The notes: generated by a model from the letters alone, not told the origin. 64,000 nucleotides of DNA from Agelaius tricolor (GCA_023055355.1 JALJCS010000015.1:18527516-18591515); one strand, 5' to 3'; counted from the stretch's first letter, positions 10,789-22,411 are shown. Numbers and translations are program-made.

Positions 10789-13700
10789 CTTCAAAACAAA
10801 ATAAAATACAGTCCATTTAAAAGGTCAGTATCAGGCTACAGGGAAGACTCACACTCAAAAGTCTGTAAGTGATGTAGTCTGCAAGCTTGGCACAATGTAG
10901 AAGAAGTGTTTCCAATTTCAAAATTCACAAATACGTCAAATGATTTTTACTGCTGCAGCTACATAAAACAGCCATAAACTTTTCCTAAGATGACAGTGAG
11001 ATATTTCAAGTTTATTCAGGTTTTAAGCCATCCAGGACATCCTGGTTAACCCCATCTGAGTCTGAAGTGCTGATGGGAGGTTTTTAAAGAGATCCAGTTA
11101 CAATTCAACATTTTCTGTAAACAGTTTGCTCTGTTTCTACTTAAGAGTTATGTGTCCAGTGAAGTCAGGGTAGATGAATTTAGTATGAAAAGAAGTAAAA
11201 ATTAAAAAGAAATAAATTTTAAAACCCCACCAAACTGTACAGACCAGACAGTTTAATAAGAGAATAAATTGCAGGGATAGAGGAGACTGGAGAGAGGGCT
11301 CCTACTCATTCCCAAAAATAATGTGCAGAAAGACTGGCATAAATCTATTCACACAAATTTATAGTAAAACAATAGTAAATTTAAAGTTACTGATAAAGAA
11401 AGCTTTTGAGTCTCTTCTTGAACTAGAGATTAGACTTTACTTGAGAGTTTCCAGTGCTTTTAGAAACTCTGGGGTTTACTGAGCCCCTCCAAGGAGGTTC
11501 CTCCCAGAGACCATTCCTCAGTATCAAAAAGGCCTTCTGAAATTCAAAGTACTGCTATTCTGACTCTATCACCTCATGGCTCCTGATATTCCTTCTTGTT
11601 GGCAACCTCAGTAATTCCACTACAGTTCTGCTATTTGGTGCTACAAAGCACATGGCAGCACAGGGCCAGGTACAGAACATGTTACTGACTGCAGTGGAGA
11701 GTGTGTTTGAACAGAAAACTGCAACCATGAGCTTTACATTCGCAACTTCTGTTCCAACCAGGACACAATTTCACAGGTTCAATTCACATCTCACCTACCC
11801 CTGCACTCTCAGGGGCGTCTCCCACTGCCCAAACTTCCATGGCATCCAGGGTAAAATCCTCTTTGGCTGACAGCTGGGGGCTGTTGTAGGTGGTGCAGCG
11901 AGGTTTGGCTTTGCTGTGGCCCTTCCCATAGTCACTGTCTATCCAGAGCCCAAAGTAGCCATGCTGTCCACCCATACCCTGTGGAGAAAACCAGCACATT
12001 AAACACATCCTGCACAGGGAAACAGACTGGCAAAGTCAGGAAACCTCAAGTAAGCTGCTGTGGTCACTATTTATGCCACACTTCTGTGAGTAGGTGAAAA
12101 AAGGGGATACCCACATCTACTATTCCTAAATACTACTGAAAATTTACCTGAGTGATACTGCCCTACCTCTGTGCTTCACAGAATACAAATATCTGTCACT
12201 TGTGCCACAAATTAAACTCCTGGCTTTTGTTTATTGACTATTAACAGTTCCATTTCAAATGGAGTGGCAGGGCTTGGGTTTGCTGCCTCCTTTCCATTTA
12301 GGAAAGTATCTAGAGAAACCAAATAATCAAATAATGTAATTTGATGTTGTTCACTTTTTCTAGAGCAAATTCATTCCAGCCTGCTGGAAATCCCCAAAGT
12401 TATGGGCACATAATGCTCCAAAACTGTAAAGTATTTCCAGGACAGGTGGTGTGTTGTAGCTCTGCAGAAACTCCTCTGCATCTGGAGAGCTCATTTGGGA
12501 ACTTGAGTAGGAGGAGCTCCTGCCACTGTCATCACACTGCTTGCAATGTCTGCACTCTCATCCTGCTGGGAATTTTCCTCCATAATTCCAAAAGCAGTTG
12601 CTGTGGCAGGGAGAGCAGCCAGTGGAAGAATCCTCAGTTACACAGATTACGGTGTAGTTTTGTGCTGCTTCAGGCATGCAAATTTCCTCAGAGGATAACA
12701 AGTGAAATAAATCTGCTCTCAGAAGGAAAAAAAAAAAAAACCACAAAACACTTCCAAACACCAGCCACAAATCCAATTTCCAAATCATCATTTCTGAATA
12801 CTTACAAGTCCATTTGGCATAGTCTGCTGGCCATGGTTTAAATACATGTAGTGGTCATTGTACCCTGTGTATGTGTATACAGCCAGAGTGGGGAAAACAG
12901 AAAACACAAAGCATCTGTTGTCACCTGCAAACAGAGAAGCACCTCAGGTCAGACAAGAAGTCAAGCAATAACAAATAAATTAGAAAAAATAATTTAAGCT
13001 GAATAATTCAAAGACAGCAGCTGCCATCTCAGAAAGCCAGTAGATCCCCCATCAAGATTTATATATATTTTTTATTCTCAGTGAACTCTGTGCAGTCACA
13101 AAAATCAATGCAATTACAGGCTGTGATCAAGGGCAGAGTCAGAGGCACCACTAGGACATTATGTCACTATGTCACCTACCCCAGCCTGCATTGCATCACC
13201 TAACACTGGCCAGCTGACAGATCTGTACAAACTGAATGCAGACATCCCTAGTTCTGACTACACTGACAGATAAATCAGTTTAGTCAATGATTTAGAGCAA
13301 TTTTCACCATGCCCAGTTCAGGATTCAGAGGCACCTGTGGTGTGCTTGCCATGTAGGCTTTGTATGTTTCTCTATCAGGAAAAAATACAAGGAAATGGAT
13401 GTGTAATCAGGGTAAAATAATATTATACCAACTGTCTGAAGTGGTAATTTTCAAACACTCATTTAAGACATGAATTAAGTTTCTAATGTAGCCACAATGA
13501 GGATTCCCAGCAACACCAAATACCCATAGCCCATGATTTTTTTTCACAAATCCATCACAAACATTCTTTCCAAAGAGTTCTTCAAAAACCCTCTCTTCTC
13601 CCTCAAAATTTTAAGGGAACAAGAAGTTTAGCTTGTCCAAAGAATCCTCTGGCTGCTGGATTTTAGAAAGGGAACACAGTGCACAAATGGCAAGAGGAGG

Positions 13701-16700
13701 CTCAGGTGTTCCTGATGGAGGACTGCCATCCTGTGGTCAAATTATTTAGACACTAATTCATCATCTGTGCTCTACTTCTTTCATTTTCATTTGATTTTCA
13801 ACCTAAGAAGCTACAGGGCTTGATAGATTTCCCTGACAACTTGTTCTGTGGTCAATAAGTCCTGCAATTTTAAAAGCCTTATCAAATAAAAAACTATAAA
13901 TATTAATCAGCAACATGCCTGGCTGCCATGCTAAGAATAACTCTGCATGTGTTTTATGTTCTTTGAAAGTCAGTGTTATTTTTGCCACAGAGAAATTCAC
14001 TTGGAAGTGTAAGAAACACTTGGTGTCATTAAAGGGACAGTATCCATTAAGGGGACAGGATTCTGGTGCCTGTACAAAAACCAGGGAATATACCAGAGAT
14101 ACTAAAGAAAGAAAAGTTGAGTTTTACCTTGAAACTGTGGCTTCACCTCCCAGGAGTGAGATGCAAACCCACCAAAGATGAAACCATCCGAGTCCCTTAT
14201 GATCACTATGCAAGGACCTTTGTTCACTATATGGGCACACAGCTGGGAGAAGCTTTCCCCGTGGAGCCTGGAGGAAAATAAGAGCTGCCACTTGTGCTGC
14301 ATCTCTGCAGGCAGGTGGGAGTTGATGTAGATGATGGCTGGGATGTCCAAGAGACTGACAACTCCTCTTCCTTTGATGCCTTTGCAGTGAGGAACCAGGT
14401 TGAGGATGTCGTTGGTTTGGTCTGGGAGGGAATGCAGGACGTGGAGACCTTGCCTGATGACAACACTGAGGAAAACTGAGATCTGGGGAACTCGGTACAC
14501 CCAGTCCTCAATGGCACCTTGGTCAAAACTTGTCTCCAGCAGCTGAGAACCCACGGCTTTTGTCCCATCTGAGGAATAAGACACACAGGGAGAGGACTAA
14601 GTCTCCCTGTCTGGAAAATAATCAGGTGATTTTTAAGTGTACACATAATAGTCCATTATTGTAATGGACAGAAAACCACATTTGAAAGGAGCCAGGAAAA
14701 GTAAAATGTCAACATTAAACAAATGCAACCACAGAACTGAGAAACCTCTGCCTGTGGCATTCTTTGGTTGGGCTGTCATGATTTAGAAATGCAGACTTTG
14801 AGCTACAACTCATGAAGTGTTCTTTACAAGACAGCAAAATTTGTTATTACAACAGTGCAAAGATAGACCTATGCTTTTTAAAAGGACATAGCCAAAAATA
14901 CATGATAAATTTTATTTAAATAAATATTATTTAGATGCCCATTCCTATCACTTGCAAGTCAAGTATTTGTGAAATACACATGTTCCATGACAAACTAGGG
15001 CTTCAAATCAAATCTCACCTGAATTTAGGGGAGAAAGATGTTAAGGTTAAATAAATAAAATGCCAATGCCATTTTCTAAGCACTAGGTTTGAAATGTTGG
15101 TCTCACCCTTAAAATTCAAAGATGTGACCTAAAGAGAGAAATTCTCATGAGATCACTGATTACACAAGCTCTGGGATAAGCTGAATCAGGGCTGCTTACC
15201 TGGAAGCTTCAATTCTGAGAGCAGCTCAGAAGCCAAAGCTTTGACTCCACTTGAAGAATCCCTCATATTCTCCAAACTCCAACCTTTCAGCTCCTTCCTG
15301 TAGCTCAGTACATGGACTACAGATGTGATCAGATCCTCTGTGAACTTAAAAGATTAAAACATCACCATTTTGGTATTTCTTAAGTGAAATTTCCAAGAGC
15401 TTCAAAGGACTGTCTGAAGATAAAGTCAAGCAGTAGTGACACTGTAATCCCAAAGGCAGACACATCTCTTGCCATGACAAGTCAGGAACTACAGAAATGC
15501 TATTTCAGTGTCATAGGCCTTGAAAAGGATCCCTTTTCAAGTTGTTTCATACATGTTACTTCACAAAGCACCTCCATAAAATAGAGAATGAAAGAGGGAG
15601 GGGAAGGTCAAGTTTTGCAGTGTAGGAGCTGCTAGTGAATTACTGTTCTGTGATATCTCAAAAGTTACAGAGTTGATTCTGCAACTAAAGCTCTAGAAAG
15701 CATTTTACTCACTTCCCAGAAGCACCAGCCACACCACAGCCCTTGCTGGCTCTTAACCACAGCCCTGCTTTCTTACTGTCCCCCCAACACACATTTAACT
15801 GCTCCTTTACCTCTTGGATTTGTTTGCCCTTCAGAGGCCCTCCCGTCTTGGCGATCATTCTCATTATGATGCTAATCTTCTCATCTGCATTCCCTTTTAA
15901 GAGGTTTGACATAAAAATTACAAACTGCTCCTTAGCAATCTGCTCACTGAGCCCGGCTGATTTGCCAGGCAGGTCAATGCTTTTCATTCCATGGTACAGG
16001 CGAGCAGTCATTGCCTCTGGCAGGGGCTCCCGGGTGTGTGCCTGCAGTGAGAGAAACAGCAAAGAGCACGTTTAACAAATGAAGAACAACTGATGTGTTC
16101 CAGTTAATCTGTGCTGACATACAGTATGTAGTATCAGCAATAAATTTTTGTCAAAGAAGCGCTTTGCCAAGAGAAAAATTTAAAATTTCTGTTTTTATAG
16201 TGGTATTTTTAGTGAATTAGGTTGATACTGTTTTCTAGAAACACCATGGGCTTCAGAAAAATCAACATTGTAAAGTCTTAATAGGATATTAGCAAAGGGT
16301 TTCTAGGTGTTAACTGGTGCAAAGGTTTACAGCTCTGACACTAAAACATTCAAAACTGTGTTTTAATTCTGCTTTCCATAGTGCAGCTCACTTAAAAGCC
16401 AAGTGGAGTGTTTTTTCCAGATCTCAGTTTTGGCCTCAAGGTAGTGTTTAACCCCACACACACGTGTAAAAACATTCCTGGAAAATTTCCCCCTGCATAG
16501 CAACTAATTGAAGCACAGATCACCTGATTTTTAAAAAGCATCCCTGGTGTTAAAGAGAGTCAAAATCAGCACTTATTCATCTGCATTGCATGTTTGGCCC
16601 TTTGAATTGAAATCTAGCTGGAATGTATCATCACTCATCACAGCTCTGTGGGAAAGATCTGACTCTGGATTCAAAGTGTTCAAGATAATTACAGAGTTCA

Positions 16701-18748
16701 AAAATAAATCACCTCGAGTGCATGCACAGAGGAGGAGGTGATTACCCAGTGTCCTCACTGTGCACAGAGGTGTGCTGAGGACCTGGCCTGACTCTTCCAC
16801 ACTGGGGTAGCTCAGTGGGGACTGTGCTGAAATCACTGGAGCCCCACCTGCCTAAAAGCCCAAGTGCAGCTCCACTCAGGGGAGCTGCTGTCGCTGATTC
16901 CTGGCTCAATAGCACCCCTGGGAAGCCACCTGGGCTGCTGCTATTTGCTGTTAATGGCTGTTGCTGGGCATGAGAGCTCCAACACCCTGAGCTCTGTGCT
17001 GCTGGACTGACGTCAGTGCCACAGCTCCCATTGATTCCAGCAGCAGCAGCAATAGCAGCCACAGCACTCACATCAGAGAGCTCCACAGTGAGGGAGGGAT
17101 GCTCACAGGGGGTACAGCTGCCTTTGAGAGGCTTTCTAAAAATCCTCTATGAGCCTCAAGTGGGAGAGGCAGCAGGGAACACAACTAAAACATTATACTC
17201 AAGGATTTTTTACTTCACACTGCTGATTTACCTGCCTACTCCCTACCTAATCCCACCACTTCACTGAGCTGTTTTTTTGCTTCTAGCTATTCCAAAGAGT
17301 GGGCCTGGGGTGTGAAAAAAAAGGAGGTGTGTAAAAAAGGAATCCTTAATAACCATCTAACTCACACCTCTGACAGCTTAGAACCCTTGTTTTGAAAAGG
17401 CTTCATGAAATCATCAAGAGGTTCCTGCTCCACCTGCTTCCCAAGCTATGCAGTGCAGCCTGTCCTGGCCCAGATGCCTGGGGCCTCACCAGTGGTACCA
17501 GATTGTAGCTGGATCAAATCTGTCACATCTCAGCCCAGACATGAGGCATTGTCACCTACAAGGCAGAAATGCCATTGCCATTCTCCCTGCACCTACAGGA
17601 AGTCTTCCAAAAGATTTTCATTTAAGCTGGCAAACAAAAAAGGAAGGAAAAAGGCAAATGTTCATCAAAGATCACACTGATGTGGGAGACACTGATCTCT
17701 AGAAAGAGAACTTCTGCCAGGTCCCAAACAATTAACAGGCACCAAGGACAGTGGATGAACTAGTGCTGAGAAACCAGGGAGCAGGAACATCATTTCCAAA
17801 CTTGGTGCTCTAAAAATTGGTGACAGCTCACAGCCAGCCAGGCTGCAGGAAGGCTGAAGCTGGTCTGTATGCACAGGCATTGCTGAACACCTTAAAATAA
17901 CCTGCTGCTTTCAATGAGCTTTAATTTGACTCCATTATCTGTGTAATATACATCAAACTGCACTTTACCACCACATTCATTTGGCCACTTAGTTCCTGAC
18001 TAGCTGAAGTTATTAAGGATCCCAATGACTCATTTTTGTCTTTTCTTGATTAGAAAATGAATGCAAAGTTAATCAGAAGCATAATGCATGTTAATTAGCT
18101 AAAACAGGGAGCCACAGCTTAATCAAGTCAAATTGAATTCTCTCCTTTTAGTACAAGTGAAGAGATTAGAGAGAGTGATATGTCAAGGGAGACAGGCATA
18201 ACCAAATAAAAATTGACTTTGTGACAGCTCCTCAAGACAATCTGTAAATGATCGATCCCACACTACAGACTCCAGGGGTAAAAATATTCTTCCCATTTTT
18301 CAGGTCTCTGTGAAAATATTTCCATACACCCTAACTTACTTCAGAATCAGGAAAGCTGCAAATGGACCCAAAAGTGCAATTTAAGAGATAAATGCAAACC
18401 TGAAAGTCACTACTCTGGTTAAACTGCAAGAAAAAGTTAAATATCCATCCTGCCCCAAAATACAAAAAATTAAATTGAGATGAGCAATCCTTAAAAAATA
18501 CCACATCTTTATAATTTATTTCTGGAATTCTGTTCAATGCACTACATCCCAGATATATGATGAATAACAGACTGTCTTACCTGTAGTGCTGCCAGAGTCA
18601 CAGTTTTCTTTGCAGCTTTGGCATTTTTTGCTCCAGATGAGCCACTGGATCCTGATAAGGTGTCAAACAGTCCATCAATGTCAGACTGCTCCTCAGGAAG
18701 AAATCTGGAAAGATGATTCTGATAGGCATTGCTTTCAGCATTCCCCAT
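10654..18748 (-). CDS. MEAK7: MEAK7 (TLDC1), TLDc-domain mTOR-associated protein, complete CDS
   Basis: Seven coding exons on the - strand join in frame: 18748-18581, 16041-15811, 15344-15200, 14568-14128, 12924-12806, 11978-11799, 10788-10654. They give 472 residues (human is 456). The start MGNAES fits an N-myristoylation site (Gly2, Ser6). An EF-hand-like N-terminal half follows, then a TLDc domain at about residues 262-430 with IIYINSHLP, LLFSSRLHGESFSQL, FGGFASHSWEVKPQFQG, NHGQQTMPNG, GLWIDSDYGKGHS and TTYNSPQLS. The family acts at the lysosome, is linked to alternative mTOR signalling, and binds the V-ATPase. Residues about 32-48 form a Ser/Gly/Ala/Lys-rich linker longer than the human one as I recall it. 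The acidic tail EEDEGDDDEN ends the protein. The ATG was chosen because it follows an acceptor by only 9 bases and matches the human start. Confidence 0.95.
11799..11978 (-). CDS. MEAK7: MEAK7 coding exon 6 (TLDc end)
   Basis: Sixty codons: GMGGQHGYFGLWIDSDYGKG, TTYNSPQLSAKEDF and MEVWAVGDAPESAG. The donor that keeps frame with the last exon is gtaggt. The stronger-looking gtgaga 4 bases further would break the frame. Confidence 0.93.
12806..12924 (-). CDS. MEAK7: MEAK7 coding exon 5 (TLDc)
   Basis: It encodes DNRCFVFSVFPTLAVYTYTG, then YNDHYMYLNHGQQTMPNGL, in phase 1/0 between ttgcag and the strong donor gtaagt. It matches the human YNDHYMYLNHGQQT block almost exactly. Confidence 0.95.
12925..14127 (-). 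other. MEAK7 intron 4
   Basis: A/T-rich intron between coding exons 4 and 5. I see no repeat family, RNA gene or additional exon in it. Confidence 0.75.
14128..14568 (-). CDS. MEAK7: MEAK7 coding exon 4 (start of TLDc domain)
   Basis: A large 441-base exon, phase 1/1. It encodes DGTKAVGSQLLETSFDQGAI, EDWVYRVPQISVFLSVVI and most of the N-terminal TLDc lobe, ending EVKPQFQ plus a split Gly at gtaaaa. Confidence 0.96.
15200..15344 (-). CDS. MEAK7: MEAK7 coding exon 3
   Basis: It encodes FTEDLITSVVHVLSYRKELK and on to ALASELLSELKLP, ending in phase 1 at gtaagc. It is not visible as a simple ATG-to-stop frame and was found from the gap between exons 2 and 4. The human block FTEDLVGSVVHVLSHR supports it. 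Confidence 0.93.
15811..16041 (-). CDS. MEAK7: MEAK7 coding exon 2
   Basis: Seventy-seven codons in phase 0/0 between cactgcag and gtaaag. They encode EAMTARLYHGMKSIDLPGKS, then EQFVIFMSNLLKGN and KQIQE, the EF-hand-like helical region. Confidence 0.95.
16042..18580 (-). other. MEAK7 intron 1 of the coding region
   Basis: The longest MEAK7 intron. A short GC-richer stretch near 16740-17100 contains a small CAG-like run and stays open on the - strand by chance. No splice-supported exon or repeat family is seen. Confidence 0.75.
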
Positions 18749-18757
18749 CTTTTCAAC
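18581..18757 (-). CDS. MEAK7: MEAK7 first coding exon
   Basis: The acceptor tctctctgcttcag is followed by 9 bases of 5'UTR and then ATG at 18748-18746. It encodes MGNAESNAYQNHL, FLPEEQSDIDGLFDTL, a SGSSGSSG linker and TLAALQ, ending in phase 0 at gtaaga. Because it opens with an acceptor, a non-coding exon must lie upstream. Confidence 0.93.
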
Positions 18758-20153
18758 CTGAAGCAGAGAGAAAAAAAAAATCAAAAGAAACATTAAACAC
18801 AGAAAGGTATCACAAGGGCCATGAAAGACATATCAAGCAGACTGACATACCAGTGCAAGCTTTACAAGAAGAGCAAATTAGCAGCCTTACAGGAAATTAT
18901 TAAAACTACTGTTTAGTCTCTGTATTCACCAAGGCTCAATGAACCTGGAGAACATCTGTGAACAGCAACTGTGCTTTAAAGCTGACAGTCTGACAGCTCC
19001 TGGCTAAAATCACCCTGGCCACCAATGCCAACCTCAGTCAAGTCTCTATCAAGTGGAAAAACCAATATGATCTAACGGTAAAATTAGTTTACACAAAGTG
19101 ACCGTGAGTTTGACAGCTGGATTACATCCCTAACATGAAGGGAAAAGCCTGAGAATGGATTAGTTATGACAGATTATGCTGCATCTTTCTGGTGCATTAA
19201 TGGACTGAACCTAAGTTTGCCAATATGATGTGGTACTAAAACACCATCACTGCAAAGTCTCTGAAAATCACGTAAGAGTGAGTTTTTTCATGGACACACT
19301 ATAAAAATAATTTGAAACAAAGGAACAAAAACATTTAGGAACACAACTCAAGACCCGTTAAAAACACACAGATTTTTATGAAACCAATAAATCAATCATT
19401 GGGAGTTGGTACCCACAGAATTAAAGCCAGCGGTGGGGGGTTGGTTTGGGGGTTTCTTTGTTTTTTACTTTTGGTGGTACAACTATTTCTCTCTAAGTCC
19501 CAGGAGTCACCTGCACTACAGATTGATTTTTAGTGTTGTCTGGGCCATGCGCTCTGCCCTTCTCCTTGGAGCAGCACAGCACAGACCTAACAGTGCCCAA
19601 AACCCCAGATTCCACCACGACCACAGTGACGGCCACCACTGCCAACAGCCTTCCCACCTGTCTGAGAAGACACAAGCCTGGGGTGACAATATGAAAAATA
19701 TCAGATATGGAACAAAAACATCATTTTGCAGGGGGGTCTTTCTGTAAATTCCATATCCTTCCTGACATCTCTCTTTTGTAGACAAGCCCATCATGCAGTC
19801 CTCCAGCCACGTCTGAAGGACACACTGCTGAGCCCAATGCAGTATTTCTGTCGTTAACTTTGTTTACCGTAGACAAGAGGCCGGGCTGTGGCTGCTTCAC
19901 CTTCAGGCCTAGAGCCTCGTTTGCCTGAAGAAGACGCCGATCGTGCGGTAAGCACCGAGGGCTGAATGGAAACCACTATAACCTAAAAAACAGACCGTGG
20001 ACATGTTGTTAATTTAAGCAGCGAAAAGGGGGCTTTGAAGGGTTTATTCCCGGGGTGCCCAGCTCATCCTCCGCAGCCGGTGGCAGCAGCTCCCGCCCCA
20101 TCCCGGTGACGAAGCTGGGGCTGGGCCGAGCCCCCCGCCCGCCCCTCGCTTAC
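18758..20153 (-). other. MEAK7 5' intron (inferred)
   Basis: Inferred intron between a non-coding first exon in the CpG island and the first coding exon. Its acceptor is well supported; its donor is the inference. The stretch 18.8-19.8 kb is ordinary A/T-rich sequence. Confidence 0.5.
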
Positions 20154-20470
20154 CGGCAGGGCGGGCCGGCCCCGATGGGCCCCGGGCTGTGACACCGGCC
20201 CGGGCCTCGATAGCCCCCGATGGGCCCCGGGCTGTGACACCGGCCCGGGCCTCGATAGCCCCCGATGGGCCCCGCGCTGTGACACCGGCCCGGGCCTCGA
20301 TAGCCCCCGATGGGCCCCGCGCTGTGACACCGGCCCGGGCCTGGCCGGCGCCATCCGGCACCTCCGCCCGCACGGCCGGGGCGGAGCGCGGGGCCGGCCC
20401 TCGGCCACGGGGAGGGACGGGCGGAGCGAGGTAGGCAGGGAAGGGATGGAGAAAGGCAGGGAAGGGATGG
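20154..20470 (-). promoter_or_regulatory. MEAK7: MEAK7 non-coding first exon and promoter (approximate)
   Basis: On the - strand a strong donor (CCG before gtaagcg, at 20153) lies in the most CpG-dense part of the region, so an untranslated first exon probably ends at 20154. No TATA box was identified, as is usual for CpG-island promoters. The transcription start is not determinable here. An alternative donor (gtaaac) lies near 19866. Confidence 0.5.
20171..20350. repeat. 45-bp GC-rich minisatellite (about 4 copies)
   Basis: The cgatgggcccc block recurs at 20173, 20218, 20263 and 20308, an exact 45-base period. The copies are nearly identical and differ mainly by cccgggct versus cccgcgct. 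Because 45 is divisible by 3, several frames stay open on both strands. These are shadows, not proteins. Confidence 0.95.
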
Positions 20471-20582
20471 AGGAAGGCAGGGAAAGCGAGGAGCAGCGGT
20501 GTTGCCCCCGCGATCTGGAGGGGACAGGCGGGCGGTGAGGATGCAGCCTGAGAGCTCCGCACATAGCGAGAGCCACCCTGCC

Positions 20583-20950
20583 TCCATCAGGGCTTCCTCA
20601 GCCTTGAGGGGACCTTCTCTCTAAGGGAACGCTTTTTCCTGAGGAAACCCTCATTTTTGAGCGAACACTTCCCTCCTTTTTGAGGGAACCCTCCACGCTG
20701 AGAGAAGTCTCCATTTTGAGGGGACCGTGCAGCCTGAGGGGACCCTTTTCCCTGGAGAGAAAATCTCCTTTAGGAAACCGCCCTCCCTGAGGAGACCCTG
20801 CTTTCCCAGAGAACCCTTTTCCCTGAGGAGACCCTGCTTTTCCAGGGAACCCTTTTCCCTGAGGAGACCCTGCTTTTTCAGGAACCCTTTTCCCTGAGGA
20901 GACCCTGCTTTTCCAGGAACCCTCCTTTTCCAGGAACCTTCCTGAGACAT
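20583..20950. repeat. Degenerate 36-bp minisatellite
   Basis: The core cctgaggagaccctgctttt recurs at 20786, 20822, 20858 and 20893 with a period of 36/36/35. Increasingly diverged copies (gaggggacc, gagggaaccct) extend back to about 20583. It lies directly upstream of the MEAK7 CpG island. Confidence 0.88.
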
Positions 20951-21210
20951 CCCTTTTCCCTCAGCCTCCTTGGCCCTAAAAGGTATTTCAAAAAGAGTTA
21001 AAATTCAGAGCTGTAGCTGGGACACAGCAACCACCCTTCGCAGCTCCTGTCTGAGGTGCCAGGTCCCCTGTGCTGAAGCATTTTAAAAACCATCCCAGAA
21101 ATTATCCTGGGAAGGTCCTAGAAAGGTCTGTGGGTGAAGGTGTTGCTGGCCCTGATCTGTGCTGGAAACAGCTCATGGTCTTTGGGATGGGAAAAGCTGG
21201 CTGTGCCTGT

Positions 21211-21263
21211 GTGTAGTAAATATACTCTGTGTAGTAAATATACTCTGTGTAGTAAATACACAC
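21211..21263. repeat. 18-bp tandem repeat (3 copies)
   Basis: gtgtagtaaatatactct starts at 21211, 21229 and 21247. The third copy runs into a short CA dinucleotide stretch. Confidence 0.92.
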
Positions 21264-21934
21264 ACACAGGTCACTTTCAGGGTAAACGCTCCAGCTCCGG
21301 TCAGTTTCAATGGCATTGGGGAGCAGAGGAAAAGCACAACAATTTGTCAATGAATAGGTTCAGTTTCTGTCTCCTGACTGGCAGAATCAGGCTGGTGTGA
21401 AGCTGAGAGGTAAAAAGGCTGTACATAGGCTAAGGGACAAATGCAAGGTGACAGGGACTGGCCGTGCCTTCAGTCAGACATGTGAAGACTTGGGAGAAAA
21501 AATTATAACCTCAGTGGTTGCAAAACTCTGGTCCCACAAATCTTTTTTTTTTTTTTTTTCAGGTGGCAACTTTTCATCCCATTTGCATTGTTCTCCTTGT
21601 TCTTTTAGCTACAGGGTTTGGTTCCTGCAGCACACCAAGGCCTTCACATTCAGAGCTGTGACACCATTTTTGTCCATGCTTTGTCTGACTCTGGTTGATT
21701 TTCTTGCAGCCTGAGCTCAGTATGAAGCCTCCTTCTCCTTCCAGAGATGGGAAGTTCATACAAATCTGCAAATTCACACAAATCTGGTACTGTGAGTGTT
21801 CCTGCAACAAGGTACCATGGAACAGGTTAGCAGCTTTGGCATTTAACTTTTAATTATAGTCTGATCAGTGTGTTTTTAACAGAAAGCAGAAATGTGAATA
21901 AGAAGAGAATTTAGGGGGGAAAATCATAGTTTCC

Positions 21935-22100
21935 CAGAGAAGTTATTAATGTCCCATCTCTGGAAGTTTTCAAGACCAGGTTGGATGGGGCTTGGAGCAC
22001 CCTGAGCTAGTGAAAGTTGTTCCTGCCCATGGTAGGGTTGGAATGAGATGAGCTTTAAGGTTCTTTCTAACACAACCCAATCTGTGATTCTGTCTGCACG
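21935..22100 (+). mobile_element. CR1 LINE 3' fragment
   Basis: ggttggatggggcttggagc, tgttcctgcccatggtaggg, ttggaatgagatgagcttta and aatctgtgattctgtc are typical of the CR1 3' end in sense orientation. Confidence 0.88.
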
Positions 22101-22411
22101 AACCATGGCAGAGCTCCCACTGTTTTGCTCTTTTGCAAGAATGAGTAAAAATCTTGATAAAGTTAAACCACACTTTTTAATTGTGGGGTGGTTTTTTTAA
22201 CCTTCACAGGTGCAAAGTTTCATAAAAACCTGTAGAATAATCTTCCTGTTGCCAGCTCAGAAACAGATTGACCAGAATTCCAGGGTGGATGCTGTTTCAG
22301 ACTCTCTCTGATCACCACTAGAGGCACAGGAGTTCCCCAGCTCTTTCAGCAGGGTCAGCACATAGCAAGTAAAAATGAAATAATTAATGGCACGTTCATA
22401 TGATGTGAATA

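Larger units (their letters stand above)
19850..20500. promoter_or_regulatory. MEAK7: CpG island at the MEAK7 5' end
   Basis: Very GC-rich with frequent CG dinucleotides, in sharp contrast with its surroundings. It is the only strong CpG island in the window. It contains the 45-bp minisatellite at 20171-20350. Confidence 0.8.

Noticed and set aside
16742..17086. 114-codon Ala/Ser-rich - strand frame in a MEAK7 intron
   Set aside because: The MEAK7 exons on either side join in phase without it, and it matches no human MEAK7 sequence.
20044..20587. Three overlapping - strand open frames of 145-172 codons and one + strand frame of 81 codons in the CpG island
   Set aside because: They arise from the 45-bp repeat, whose period is a multiple of 3. 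All frames repeat the same 15 residues, and no splice, family or codon evidence supports them.
20651..20950. 99-codon - strand frame rich in LREKGSLEKQGL
   Set aside because: Direct translation of the 36-bp minisatellite.
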